DNA of 64,000 nt, taken from SOJA01 sp964598485 (lineage in GTDB: Archaea > Thermoproteota > Bathyarchaeia > Bathyarchaeales > Bathycorpusculaceae). Positions 53,953 through 63,675 of this stretch are shown one piece after another. A program made the translations under genes and the position numbers. The stretch is taken from NCBI GenBank assembly GCA_964598485.1, contig CAZRCD010000011.1, positions 4,331-68,330 on the forward strand, read 5' to 3'. The notes under the pieces were generated by a model. The model was not told the origin of the DNA, ran no database searches, and was given only the letters and a program-made list of their open reading frames with translations. Every line of letters starts with the position of its first letter. Position 1 is the first letter of the stretch.

Positions 53953-55680
53953 TTGTCATTAGATTCGATAACGGTTGAGGTCATAAAGGGAGCTTTGACC
54001 TATGCAGCAGAAGAAATGGGAATAGTTCTTCGAAACTCAGCATACTCGCCTAACATTAAGGAGCGAATGGACTTTTCATGCACCCTCTTCGACCACAAAA
54101 AACGTTTGGCAGCGCAAGCAGAACACATCCCAGTTCACTTAGGTTCAATGCAACTAGCCGCCCAAAAAGGTCTAGAGAAGTTTAGAGGAAAACTTGGAAA
54201 CGGTGACATGATACTGTTCAACGATCCATACATCAGCGGAACCCACCTGCCAGACTTAACCCTAATCTGCCCAATTTTCCATGAACACAAAATTGTCGCG
54301 TATTCAGCGAATAAAGCTCATCATTCAGATGTTGGCGGAAAGGCTCCTAGAAGCATGGCTGGAGACTCCACCGAAATATACCAAGAAGGTATTATCATTC
54401 CGCCAGTGAAGTTCGTTAAAAGGACAAGCATTGACAAGGAAATCGCAAGCATACTTCTAAGCAATATCAGGACGCCTGAAATCAGATTAGGCGATTTAAG
54501 GGCGCAAATGGCTGCGAATCTCCTCGGCAAAAAACGTGTTCTAGAACTCGTTGATAGATATGGCGTGGAAACTTTGCATAGAGCCATGGAAGAAATTATG
54601 AATTATTCTGAACGGCGAATGCGAATTGAGATAAGTAAAATGCCTAAGGGAAGCTTTTCAGCGGAAGACTACCTTGAAAACACGGGAACAAGCAACAAGA
54701 AAGTCAAGATGAAAGTCAAAGTAACCATCAAGAAAAACCAGGTGATCATTGACTACACGGGAACCGACAAGCAAGTAGACGGTCCAGTCAACGCTGTTCT
54801 GGGCGTAACCTTATCTGGAGTACACTATACTCTAAGATGTTTGACAGATCCGACCATACCAATGAACGACGGATGCTACAGACCAGTAGAAATCCACGTA
54901 CCCGAAGGAACATTAATGAACCCTACTCCACCAGCACCAGTAGCTGGAGGCAACGTGGAAACTTCTCAAAGAAACGTGGACGTACTGCTAAAAGCCTTTG
55001 CCCAAATACTTCCAGAAAAAGTTTGCGCAGCATGCCAGGGAACAATGAACAACATTGCGGTGGGCGGAATAAACCCAGAAAACCGGAAACATTGGACCTT
55101 TTACGAAACAACAGCTGGAGGGTTCGGAGGTAGAAATGGAATAGACGGGGTAGATGCAATACACACGCATATGACAAACACGATGAATACACCTATCGAG
55201 GCAATAGAAACCGTCTATCCGATACGCTTTCTTAAATATGAATTACGCGAAAACAGCGGAGGCCCAGGAAAGTGGAGAGGCGGAGTGGGCTTAGAAAGAA
55301 GTTGGATGTTGCTGGCTTCTTCAGCTACTCTTTCCGTGCTTGCCGAGAGAACAAAGATATCGCCATGGGGATTATACGGAGGAAAAAACGGAGCCAAAGG
55401 TGAATACTACATCATAAAGCCGAACGGAAAGCGAATAAAGCTAAAGTCCAAATGCACAGTCAAAATTGAGAAAGGCGACATTTTCGTTGTAAGAACACCG
55501 GGTGGGGGAGGTTATGGAAATCCGATGGAAAGAGAACCAAAACGTGTGCTTCACGATGTGTTAAATGGACTTGTTCCCTTGGAGGCGGCTAAAAAAGATT
55601 ATGGAGTAGCGATAGACCCCGTCACCATGAAGATTAATTGGAAATCCACCCAACTGGTTAGAGCAAAGCAGAAAACATAG
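53953..55680 (+). CDS. hyuB: Hydantoinase/5-oxoprolinase subunit B (HyuB-like)
   Basis: A 575-residue partner of HyuA. Recognised by SITVEVIKGALTYAAEEMGIVL, SPNIKERMDFSCTLFD, AEHIPVHLGSM, DMILFNDPYISGTHLPDLTLI and AHHSDVGGKAPRSMAGDSTEIYQEG in two parts (metal-site histidines and acids). ENSGGPGKWRGGVGLERSW and TPGGGGYGNPMERE lie near the end. The start is TTG with GGAGGG upstream. It completes the enzyme; no transporter is nearby. Confidence 0.92.
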   Translation: MSLDSITVEVIKGALTYAAEEMGIVLRNSAYSPNIKERMDFSCTLFDHKKRLAAQAEHIPVHLGSMQLAAQKGLEKFRGKLGNGDMILFNDPYISGTHLPDLTLICPIFHEHKIVAYSANKAHHSDVGGKAPRSMAGDSTEIYQEGIIIPPVKFVKRTSIDKEIASILLSNIRTPEIRLGDLRAQMAANLLGKKRVLELVDRYGVETLHRAMEEIMNYSERRMRIEISKMPKGSFSAEDYLENTGTSNKKVKMKVKVTIKKNQVIIDYTGTDKQVDGPVNAVLGVTLSGVHYTLRCLTDPTIPMNDGCYRPVEIHVPEGTLMNPTPPAPVAGGNVETSQRNVDVLLKAFAQILPEKVCAACQGTMNNIAVGGINPENRKHWTFYETTAGGFGGRNGIDGVDAIHTHMTNTMNTPIEAIETVYPIRFLKYELRENSGGPGKWRGGVGLERSWMLLASSATLSVLAERTKISPWGLYGGKNGAKGEYYIIKPNGKRIKLKSKCTVKIEKGDIFVVRTPGGGGYGNPMEREPKRVLHDVLNGLVPLEAAKKDYGVAIDPVTMKINWKSTQLVRAKQKT

Positions 55681-55756
55681 TAACTTAATTGGAGAGCTTA
55701 CATTACAATCTGCAAAGTGTTATTAAGCATTCCATGAAAATAATATAAGAACGGAG

Positions 55757-56434
55757 ATGAAAAGCTTGGAAAAGAAAAGCTACACATGGTTTGAAAGACG
55801 AAGAAGAACAAAAGCGTTGGATTTAGCTCAAAAACAAATAACAAAAGCCCTAGACACAGTCACCTTACTTCACGACGCAGTACAAAACATGTCAAAAGCA
55901 AAGAAAAAAGAAGCAATGCGACACGTTGACAACATCTTTAAAACAGAAAAAGAAGTTGACAAACTGCGAACAGAAGTGTTTAGAGAGCTATCGAAGGGCG
56001 CAGCCTTATTTGCGGAATACCGTGAAGACTTGATGCATCTTGTGAAGCGGCTTGATACACTTGCAGATCATGTAAAGGATGCGGCGAGATGCGCGAAAAT
56101 GCTTGTGGATGCCGAAATCCCGAAAGAACTGTGGGAAAAAACCGTCCACATGGTTTCCACCCTCGTGGAATGTGCTCAGGCTCTTCGGGGGAGTATTGAA
56201 AAAATTGCTGTAGATTCAGCAGCAGCCGTAAAAGGAGCCAAAAAAGTCGAACAAATTGAAGGTGAAATCGACGAAGAATACCTTGAAACCAAATCTTTAT
56301 TCGTTAAATATGGAGATCAGATGAACAGTGGCACCATGGTAATATTTGACGATTTAGTTGAATTTATTGAACATGCTGCTGACATGTGTGCTGACACAGC
56401 CGACTATATTGTGATACTTGCAAGTAGAGAATAA
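55757..56434 (+). CDS. DUF47/PhoU-like protein
   Basis: A 225-residue, all-helical cytosolic protein of the DUF47 (TIGR00153) family. Metal-binding-type E/DxxxD motifs appear in VDNIFKTEKEVDKLRTEVFREL and QIEGEIDEEYLE, then FDDLVEFIEHAADMCADTADYI. These proteins usually pair with PiT phosphate transporters and may control them. No pit gene is adjacent here, so the partner must lie elsewhere or the role differs. Separate promoter likely; downstream is a long gap. Confidence 0.88.
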   Translation: MKSLEKKSYTWFERRRRTKALDLAQKQITKALDTVTLLHDAVQNMSKAKKKEAMRHVDNIFKTEKEVDKLRTEVFRELSKGAALFAEYREDLMHLVKRLDTLADHVKDAARCAKMLVDAEIPKELWEKTVHMVSTLVECAQALRGSIEKIAVDSAAAVKGAKKVEQIEGEIDEEYLETKSLFVKYGDQMNSGTMVIFDDLVEFIEHAADMCADTADYIVILASRE

Positions 56435-57066
56435 AATACGCTAGAATGGAATGTGACCAATTCAACTTAAACATCAGCCACTGTAAAGTGCCAGTTGGAC
56501 TTGGATATTCAAGTGATTTCCTTCATGTTCTCTAAATGCCAGAGCAATAATTTCTCGCTACGACTTTTCACTCATGTCTAATTTCCCTTAGCTGCAACAT
56601 TATCTTTTCATGCAGCTCGTTCGTTTTTTTGCATTTTTGCTTTTATTATTGTTAGGTTTGTAGTCCTTATGCCAACCTGCTGAACCTTTACAGCATCTAA
56701 AGTTATGTAGAAGCAGAGATTTTCCAACCGAGATTCCCAAGCATGTCTTTCAGTATTTTCAGACTTCGCATTTTCTCTTGGGCGCATTTCAAGGGTGAAG
56801 TGAACATTCTGTGGTACCAGTATTTTTAGATAATGAGAAAAATCGATCTTTCCCACTAGCGCGCTCTCTAGGATGATGAGCAGATCGGGAATACAAGCCT
56901 TAAGCTTCACGAATGCTTGGGCGCTCCCATACTTGTTGTGGGATGGAGAAGCAGTGGAAGAGCCTGAACTATTAGCAGAGAAAATCAGGAAATTCGTTAG
57001 GGCAGATGTGTAGCAGAAACGAATAATAAGACTGTAACTTTAGTGTAAGCGTTAAGAGGTGGGGAA
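56435..57066. other. 632-base gap with weak or decayed frames
   Basis: A minus-strand frame from GTG 56910 to 56608 (100 codons) has readable words (DFSHYLKILVPQNVHFTLEM) but no good start signal and no recognised family. A plus-strand frame 56876-57013 (45 codons, ending ELLAEKIRKFVRADV) looks like a C-terminal protein fragment. The two overlap, so at most one is real. The region may hold decayed gene remains. The last 60 bases serve the deoC start. Confidence 0.3.
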
Positions 57067-57738
57067 TTGGCTGTTTCAAAGGAAGAACTGGCAAGGATTA
57101 CAGATTCTACGAATGTTAAGGCTACGGCAACCAAAGGCGATGTTGAAAAATTGTGTAAAGAAGCTGTGGAGTATGGTTTTGGATGCGTGTGTGTTAATCC
57201 AGTTTATGTGAAGTTGGCTGCAACACTTTTGGAAGGCTCAAAAGTTAGGGTTTGCTCAACGATAGGATTTCCATTTGGGGTTACGCTTTCGGAGATAAAG
57301 GCTTTGGAGGCTGTTAAAGCCGTGGAAAACGGAGCAGAGGAACTGGATATGGTTATTAATTTGAGTGCGTTGAAATCGGGTGATTACGAAGTTGTGAAGC
57401 GGGATGTTGCGGCTGTTGTTGATGTTAAACGGTTGTCAAACGAAATAGTTGTCAAAGTTATTATTGAAACAGCTTGTTTAACAAAAGAGGAGAAAGTAAT
57501 TGCTTGCAGGCTTGTTAAAGAGGCTGGAGCAGATTTTGTGAAAACTTCAACTGGGTTTTTTGGGAAGGGAGCATCTGTTGAAGATGTTAGGTTGATGCGG
57601 GAGACTGTGGGCAGTGATTTTGGTGTTAAGGCAGCGGGTGGCATAAGAACGTACGCTGATGCAGTGGCTATGATAAAGGCTGGAGCGAACAGGATTGGAA
57701 CAAGCACGGCAGTCGCAATAGTTGAGGCTGCTCCATAA
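57067..57738 (+). CDS. deoC: Deoxyribose-phosphate aldolase
   Basis: A 223-residue class I aldolase. It cleaves 2-deoxyribose-5-phosphate to acetaldehyde and glyceraldehyde-3-phosphate. Visible segments: DSTNVKATATKGDVEKLCKEA, GFGCVCVNPVYVKLA, STIGFPFGVTLSEIKALEA, AEELDMVINLSALKSGDYE (catalytic Asp), VVKVIIETACLTKEEK, ADFVKTSTGFFGKGAS (Schiff-base Lys) and VKAAGGIRTYADA (second Lys). The start is TTG after GAGGTGGGG. Archaea use it in nucleoside breakdown. It is convergent with argS, 2 bases apart. Confidence 0.95.
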   Translation: MAVSKEELARITDSTNVKATATKGDVEKLCKEAVEYGFGCVCVNPVYVKLAATLLEGSKVRVCSTIGFPFGVTLSEIKALEAVKAVENGAEELDMVINLSALKSGDYEVVKRDVAAVVDVKRLSNEIVVKVIIETACLTKEEKVIACRLVKEAGADFVKTSTGFFGKGASVEDVRLMRETVGSDFGVKAAGGIRTYADAVAMIKAGANRIGTSTAVAIVEAAP

Positions 57739-57740
57739 CC

Positions 57741-59687
57741 TTACATTTGTTCAGGTGCCACTATGCCGATTAGGTTGAGCGCGTTTCTCAGCACTATTCT
57801 TACAGCGTCAACTAAGGCGAGTCTTGCGTCGCTGAGTTCTTGCGGCTGGGCTTTTATGACTGGCAGGGCATTGTAGAATGTGTTGAATTTGTCGGCTAAA
57901 ACGTTGGCGAAGTCAGCGATTAGGTTGGGCTTGAGAAGTTCTGCGGCTTCGATGAAGATGTCTGTGAAACTTGATATGGCTAGGATTATTTCATGCTCCA
58001 ATTTTTCTTTTAGTAGGTTGTATGCTGGTTTTTCTGGTTTTCTTTGGGCTTTTCTTAGGATGCTACATGCTCTTGCATGGGAGTATTGGATGTAGGGTGC
58101 GCTGTTTGTTTCGAAGTTTAGTACTCTGTCCCATGTGAACAGGACGGGTTTGGAGGGGTCAACTTCTACGAGGGCGTATCGTACTGCACCCATGCCGACG
58201 AAGTTTGCAATTTTCTGTTTTTGCTTTTCTGATAGTTGTGGGGAACGCTTCGAAACTTCTTCGTATGCTCGTTTTACTGCTTCGTCCATGACTTCGTCGA
58301 ATGTGATGTAGCGTCCAGTCCGGCTTGACATTTTGTAGCCTGGAAGATTTACGAGGTTGTAGGCGAAGTGAATTAGGTTGTCTGCGTAATTGTTATAGCC
58401 TAAGGCGTGTAGGGCTATTTTCAATTGGAGTTGAGCTAGCTTTTGTTCCATCCCAATTACATTAATGATTTTTCCGGCTCTTTCAAATTTCCACAAGGTG
58501 TAGGCGATGTCTCGTGTGGGGTAAAGCGTGGTGCCGTCTGCACGGACAAGTGTTAGGGAGGGAACTTCATAAGATTCTCTTAAATTGAGTTCTTTCTTTA
58601 GCTTGAGTTCTTGAGTTGCTTTTTCTGCGTCGAATTCTAAAACTCCGCATGGAGCGGAAACGTATGGTGTTCTCTTCAGTTTTTCCAGAACGGTTTGCAC
58701 TCGGTTGCTCCATACTATTTCGCTTTCCCAGTCCCATGAGTCATAGAATACTTCTGCGCAGCTTAGGGTTTCCTTGAAACCTTGTAAGCAGAGTTCACTG
58801 ACTTCTCTTATTAGTTGCTTAGCGTGCTCGTCTCCGCGTTCGTATGCTTTATTTAATTCGTTAATTGTTGTTTCAGGGTCTTTGTCTTTGCCTATTTTCT
58901 CTAGAAGTGCTTCAAAAAGCTCTCGGTACTTTTCTTTAAGCTCAGCAGCTATAGATACCCAATCATCCAGTTCCCTGTTCAGTTTCATAATTTCTTCTGT
59001 TGCTGAAACTGCTTTTGCTCGTTCAAGTTCCTTTTTCAAACGATTAATCTCGACAAGGCAACTTGTTGCTGTGTATATTTTTCCGAAGAAGTGGTCTGGT
59101 TTTCCTTCTGGTTTGGGTCTGCCAAGCTTTTCGTATCCGTAGGCTAATACTGCTGATTGGCGACCCACATCATCTATGTAATAATGGCGGTACACGTTGT
59201 GTCCTCTTGATTTAAGTGTTCGCGCTATGGCGTCCCCAAGCATGGGGTTTCTGGCTTGTCCAATGTGTATTGGATGAAGCGGGTTTGCACTTGTGTGTTC
59301 AACAATAATTTTTAGGGGGTTATCGGTTTTGACGAAGCCATATTCTGTGTCAAAATGTCTAACGGAATCAATGGTTAAGGCTGAAAACTTCGCAAAGTCT
59401 ACATGGAAGTTTACGTAGCCTCCTCCAGCGGCTGTAACCTGCTCAATTAAGGAAAACTTTGACTTGTCTAGGGTTTCAACTAAGCGTTTAGCTAATGCGA
59501 GGGGTTTTTTGCCTAGTTGTTTGGCAAGCTCAAAACATAGTGAAGAAGCTAGTTGACCGAACTCTGGATTAGGCGGCTTCTCTAATGATAAGCGTGCAAC
59601 TTGTTTTTTAGGAAAAAGTTTGAGTGCGTCTGCTAAGCTGTTTTGGCATTCTAGGCGGAACTCGGCGAGGGGGTTTTGGGAATCCAT
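57741..59687 (-). CDS. argS: Arginine--tRNA ligase
   Basis: A 648-residue class I synthetase. The N-terminal ~110 residues are the tRNA D-loop recognition domain. The HIGH motif is HTSANPLHPIHIGQARNPML. The KMSKS equivalent is GYKMSSRTGRYITFDE near residue 455. The C-terminal helical anticodon domain has NSAPYIQYSHARACSILRKA and ends LRNALNLIGIVAPEQM. Length is normal. Alone on the minus strand between two plus-strand blocks. Confidence 0.96.
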   Translation of the reverse strand: MDSQNPLAEFRLECQNSLADALKLFPKKQVARLSLEKPPNPEFGQLASSLCFELAKQLGKKPLALAKRLVETLDKSKFSLIEQVTAAGGGYVNFHVDFAKFSALTIDSVRHFDTEYGFVKTDNPLKIIVEHTSANPLHPIHIGQARNPMLGDAIARTLKSRGHNVYRHYYIDDVGRQSAVLAYGYEKLGRPKPEGKPDHFFGKIYTATSCLVEINRLKKELERAKAVSATEEIMKLNRELDDWVSIAAELKEKYRELFEALLEKIGKDKDPETTINELNKAYERGDEHAKQLIREVSELCLQGFKETLSCAEVFYDSWDWESEIVWSNRVQTVLEKLKRTPYVSAPCGVLEFDAEKATQELKLKKELNLRESYEVPSLTLVRADGTTLYPTRDIAYTLWKFERAGKIINVIGMEQKLAQLQLKIALHALGYNNYADNLIHFAYNLVNLPGYKMSSRTGRYITFDEVMDEAVKRAYEEVSKRSPQLSEKQKQKIANFVGMGAVRYALVEVDPSKPVLFTWDRVLNFETNSAPYIQYSHARACSILRKAQRKPEKPAYNLLKEKLEHEIILAISSFTDIFIEAAELLKPNLIADFANVLADKFNTFYNALPVIKAQPQELSDARLALVDAVRIVLRNALNLIGIVAPEQM

Positions 59688-59815
59688 TAAGGTTTTTCTC
59701 CATCTTTTGCAAGTTATCTGAGTCTTTTAGGGTTGACGTTATATTTTAACTTGAAATCACCTAGCAAGGGCAAAACGCTATATTCCTTGTTTAATAAGGG
59801 TTTTTGGGAACTGAT

Positions 59816-60652
59816 ATGAAGATAGTTTTCTCAGAGAAATGCTTAGAGTATGGGTCTTGGCACATAGAAGGTGCTGAAAGGGTTAGAAGGGCTTATGAGA
59901 TTTTGAAGGAGAAGGGTTACGAGTTTTTAACGCCTGAACCAGCGTCAGAAAACGACATACGTAGAGTGCATAGTGCTGATTATTTTCGGAGGCTTAAGGA
60001 TGGCTTTGTGGAAGATGCGGATACTCCGGCTTATGAGAATATTTATGAGTATGCGAGGCTTGCGGCTGGAGGAGCAATTTTAGCGGCCAAAGTTGCTGGT
60101 TTTTCTTTGATGAGGCCTCCGGGTCACCATGCTGGAAGAAGGGGCTTAGCTTCAGGGGTTAGGACTAGGGGATTCTGTTATCTGAATAACATAGCAATAG
60201 CTGTGAAGTACCTAGGTAAGCCAGCTTTGATTTTGGACATAGATGGCCATCATGGGAATGGTACGCAGGAGATTTTCTATGGAGACGAAACGGTAACGTA
60301 TGTTGGGTTGCACCGGTACCCGCACTATCCTGGTACGGGCTACAGTTCTGAGGGTAATTGCTTAAATTTTCCTTTGAGCGGTGATTGTGGAGATGAGGTT
60401 TACTTGAAGACTTTGGATGAAGCCTTAAGCAAAGTTGACCTTGATAAGTTTGAGGTTGTTGCAGTTTCAGCTGGATTTGACGCTCACGCTGGAGACTTAG
60501 CCTCTCTGGGTTTGACCGAACTAGGCTTCAATGGGATAGGAAAAAAGATAGCGTCATTAAGGAAGCATACGTTTTTTGTTTTGGAAGGTGGATATTCCGG
60601 CGAGAACAACGGAAAAGACATTGACGAGTTGTTGAAAAGCTTTGAACTTTAG
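59816..60652 (+). CDS. Histone deacetylase/acetylpolyamine amidohydrolase-family protein
   Basis: A 278-residue zinc hydrolase of the arginase-deacetylase fold. The zinc and catalytic residues are in RPPGHHAGRRG (tandem His), ILDIDGHHGNGTQE (Asp and His ligands) and VSAGFDAHAGD (Asp ligand). YSGENNGKDI near the end follows the usual EGGYSG loop. Bacterial and archaeal members deacetylate polyamines, acetoin-pathway proteins or other acyl-lysines; a histone substrate is not shown. The ATG at 59816 is taken; a TTG 12 bases before is possible. Upstream of XPB by 9 bases, so probably co-transcribed. Confidence 0.88.
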   Translation: MKIVFSEKCLEYGSWHIEGAERVRRAYEILKEKGYEFLTPEPASENDIRRVHSADYFRRLKDGFVEDADTPAYENIYEYARLAAGGAILAAKVAGFSLMRPPGHHAGRRGLASGVRTRGFCYLNNIAIAVKYLGKPALILDIDGHHGNGTQEIFYGDETVTYVGLHRYPHYPGTGYSSEGNCLNFPLSGDCGDEVYLKTLDEALSKVDLDKFEVVAVSAGFDAHAGDLASLGLTELGFNGIGKKIASLRKHTFFVLEGGYSGENNGKDIDELLKSFEL

Positions 60653-60661
60653 TCTAAAGTG

Positions 60662-62083
60662 ATGGCTGGTGGAGCGAATGGAAAGAGGTTTAAGGTTTGT
60701 GCGAGGAAAGATGAAGCGTGGTTGTTTGTGATTCGTTTACGGTTTGACAAGGGTACTCTTCTGTTACGTGGGGAAGTTGGAACTCCCTATGGCAAGTGGG
60801 ATCCTAGGGTTGGGTGTTACAGGGCTAAGGCTATGCATTACAGAGATGTGTTGACTTACTTGGAGGAGAGCGGGGTTCCGTATCGAGATGAGGTTCCTGA
60901 TTTTCCTCCTGTTGAAGGTATGAAGTGTTCTGTTGAGTTGCGTTCTTATCAGCGGAAAGGTCTGGATAGGTGGCGCCGCGCTGGTTTTAGGGGGTTTGTT
61001 GTTTTGCCGACGGCGGCTGGTAAGACCTACATTGCGTTGAAGGCGATTAGCCTGTTGAGGGCACAGACTTTGATTGTGGTTCCGACGCTGGATCTTGTGG
61101 ATCAGTGGAGGAGGAGGGTTGCGGATTATCTTAATGTGGAGGCTGGGGCTGTTGGTGGAGGCGAAAACGTGGTGAAGATGGTGACTGTTTCCACGTATGA
61201 TTCGGCTTATTTGAAGGCTGAAGTGTTGGGTAACAGGTTTATGTTTTTGGTTTTTGATGAGGTCCATCATTTGGCTTCTCCGAGCTACATGCAGATCGCT
61301 GAGATGTATGTTGCTCCTTATCGTTTGGGTTTAACCGCTACGTATGAGAGAGCTGATGGAAGACACGTGCTGCTTCCACGCCTTGTGGGTGATCTAGTTC
61401 ACACGATGGAAGTTGAAGAACTAGCCGGGAAACATCTTTCGTCTTACGACCACGAGAAGATCTATGTTGAATTGACCCCTGAGGAGCAGCGTGTTTACGA
61501 TAGAGAGATGAGCGTCTTCAGGCGTTACTTGAGAGTGAAAGGAATTGTTCTGAAGAGCGTTGAGGATTTTCACAGGTTTATTATGAGGACGGGGAGAGAC
61601 CGCAATGCGCGAAAGGCGCTTCTGGCTAGAAACCGCGCGTTGAAGATTGCCTTGAATTCTGAAGCTAAGCTGGACACGTTGGCGAAGATGCTTCAAGCCT
61701 ACGGGAACAAGAAGATTTTGATTTTCACGTTGCATAATGATCTCGTGTACAGGATCAGCCGCAGGTTTCTGGTGCCAGCCGTTACTTATCAGACGCCTAG
61801 GGAGGAACGTCGCAAGACTTTGGGGAATTTCAGGAGCGGCGAGTACAAGGCTATTGTTACTTCTCAGGTTCTCGACGAGGGTGTTGATGTTCCAGATGCT
61901 TCTGTGGGTTTTGTCCTGAGCGGGACTGGAAGCACAAGGGAGTATGTTCAGAGGCTTGGGAGATTGCTCAGAAAAGTGGAAGGCAAAAGGGCTAAGCTTG
62001 TGGAAATCGTGTCTAAAGAGACTGTTGAAGTGGGGATAAGCCGTAGGCGGCGCCGAAAGAGAAAGACGGGGAAGGGGGAATGA
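60662..62083 (+). CDS. XPB-like DNA helicase
   Basis: A 473-residue SF2 helicase. The N-terminal ~80 residues form the damage-recognition-like domain. Q-motif region VELRSYQRKGLDRW, Walker A LPTAAGKTYIAL, VVPTLDLVDQW, Walker B LVFDEVHH, LGLTATYERADGRH (with the RED-like turn) and the helicase C motif VLDEGVDVPDAS, then QRLGRLLRK. Archaeal XPB opens DNA as a partner of the Bax1 nuclease, whose gene begins 3 bases downstream. GTG 60659 and ATG 60662 are both possible starts. Confidence 0.92.
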   Translation: MAGGANGKRFKVCARKDEAWLFVIRLRFDKGTLLLRGEVGTPYGKWDPRVGCYRAKAMHYRDVLTYLEESGVPYRDEVPDFPPVEGMKCSVELRSYQRKGLDRWRRAGFRGFVVLPTAAGKTYIALKAISLLRAQTLIVVPTLDLVDQWRRRVADYLNVEAGAVGGGENVVKMVTVSTYDSAYLKAEVLGNRFMFLVFDEVHHLASPSYMQIAEMYVAPYRLGLTATYERADGRHVLLPRLVGDLVHTMEVEELAGKHLSSYDHEKIYVELTPEEQRVYDREMSVFRRYLRVKGIVLKSVEDFHRFIMRTGRDRNARKALLARNRALKIALNSEAKLDTLAKMLQAYGNKKILIFTLHNDLVYRISRRFLVPAVTYQTPREERRKTLGNFRSGEYKAIVTSQVLDEGVDVPDASVGFVLSGTGSTREYVQRLGRLLRKVEGKRAKLVEIVSKETVEVGISRRRRRKRKTGKGE

Positions 62084-62086
62084 GGT

Positions 62087-63667
62087 GTGCTTCCTAGTGA
62101 GCTTCTTTTGGTGCGGAGGAGGAGCGGTAGAATTTGGCCTCGATACGCTAAGCTTTCCGGTGAGAACTTGGAGGTTGCCAACCTTCTTATTCAGGCCTAC
62201 AGTCGTCATATAGGCGAAAAGAAGAATGTTCTGAAGGAGTTTGTCGGTGAACTTGAGAACATGGGTTATGACTACCGTTTTGTTAGAGGCTTGTCCGTTC
62301 TTCTTGACAGAAGAAGCGTGTTCAAGTGCAATGTTAAAGTTGACCCGGTGGATTTGAGGAGAAGGCTTTTTCAGGCGACTGGAAGGTTTGGGTTGCCGAC
62401 CACACCTGAACAAAGAACTAGAATAGTCGAGTCTGTCGCTTCGGAAATGAAGTTGACCGCTGAGATGGTGGAGGAAGCTTTGTACGCTGACTTGGACAGT
62501 GAACTGGTTCTGGTGGAGTTCAATCCGTTGTCTCCGCAGTCTTTGCTTAAAGATTATAATGTTAGCTTGACTCAGACGCTTCTGTTTAACTCGACGGAGC
62601 TGGACTTCACGGCTTCTGGGAATTGGCAGAGAATTTTCTATACGGTAAAGAGATTGGGCTTGATTTATGAGGCTTACAGGAGGGGCGGTTTCTGGGTGAA
62701 GATAGATGGGCCAGCCAGCCTTTTTAAGCTAACTAGGAGGTATGGAACGGCCTTGGCGAAGCTTTTGCCAGCTGTTATTGCTAATCCGGGGTGGACTGTT
62801 GAGGCGAAGATCCTCTGGAAATACACGAACGAGATATGCGATTTCAAAATTGAAAGCGGCAGGCACGGCGGAATACTAAGGAAGCCTGAGCCCTCAGCTG
62901 TTTCCTACGACAGTGTTGTTGAGCAGAATTTCGCTGTGCGTTTTGAGGCTTTGGATTCTGGTTGGGTTTTGAGGAGGGAGCCTGAGCCTGTTCCGGCTGG
63001 TCGCTTTGTGATTATTCCAGATTTTTCTTTTGAGAGGGAAGGGGTTAGGGTGTTTATGGAGGTTGTGGGGTTTTGGACGGCTGAGTATCTGAGACGGAAG
63101 GTCGAGAAGTTGAAGAAGATTGAAGTGAACATGCTTATAGCGGTGGATGAAGCCCTGGCGTGTGAGAAACTGGCGAAACTAGAGAAACACGCGAAGCTGA
63201 ACATTGTGTATTATCGGAATAAGGTTCCGTTACCTCCGATTCTCCGTTACTTGGAAGAAGCGTTTCAGCATGTTAAAGAGAAACAAGCACAGTTTGTCAG
63301 GAGCCTTCCAGTAACATTCGTGGAGCCCGTTGTGAATTATGAAGAATTTGCCGCAAGAATCGGCGTGTCCACCGAATCCGTAAGAACGGCACTAACCGAG
63401 AAGCCTCCACAAGGCTACTTGGTGTTACCGAACAGCCTTGTGAAGAAAGACAAACTGGAAGAAATAGGGAAAACACTTGAACAACAGATGAGCCAAACAG
63501 GTCGACTGCTCCTGCCTGAGGCTGCGAGAATTATCGAGACAGAAGGAGCCAAAGACTCATCAAACGTTCTGAAGGCTCTGGGTTATAAAATCAAGTGGCA
63601 AGGAATCAGCCCCGAAACAGCGGAAGTGATCATGCCAGAAGGCAAACAGATAGAAAAAGACTCTTGA
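62087..63667 (+). CDS. Bax1 nuclease (DUF790), XPB partner
   Basis: A 526-residue protein of the DUF790 family, the nuclease partner of archaeal XPB. It begins PSELLLVRRRSGRIWPRYAKLSGEN, which matches the family start. The PD-(D/E)xK-like nuclease core is near residues 300-350: FVIIPDFSFEREGVRVFMEVVGFWTAEYLRRKVEKL, given in parts, where D, E and K are the catalytic set. The C-terminal part has helices and RTALTEKPPQGYLVLP. The start is GTG. With XPB it unwinds and cuts bubble DNA in a nucleotide-excision-like reaction (established for other archaea). Confidence 0.92.
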   Translation: MLPSELLLVRRRSGRIWPRYAKLSGENLEVANLLIQAYSRHIGEKKNVLKEFVGELENMGYDYRFVRGLSVLLDRRSVFKCNVKVDPVDLRRRLFQATGRFGLPTTPEQRTRIVESVASEMKLTAEMVEEALYADLDSELVLVEFNPLSPQSLLKDYNVSLTQTLLFNSTELDFTASGNWQRIFYTVKRLGLIYEAYRRGGFWVKIDGPASLFKLTRRYGTALAKLLPAVIANPGWTVEAKILWKYTNEICDFKIESGRHGGILRKPEPSAVSYDSVVEQNFAVRFEALDSGWVLRREPEPVPAGRFVIIPDFSFEREGVRVFMEVVGFWTAEYLRRKVEKLKKIEVNMLIAVDEALACEKLAKLEKHAKLNIVYYRNKVPLPPILRYLEEAFQHVKEKQAQFVRSLPVTFVEPVVNYEEFAARIGVSTESVRTALTEKPPQGYLVLPNSLVKKDKLEEIGKTLEQQMSQTGRLLLPEAARIIETEGAKDSSNVLKALGYKIKWQGISPETAEVIMPEGKQIEKDS

Positions 63668-63675
63668 ATTTAGTA

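Noticed and set aside
56608..56910. 100-codon minus-strand frame in the DUF47-deoC gap
   Set aside because: No start signal or family, and it overlaps an equally plausible plus-strand fragment. Kept only as a description of the gap.
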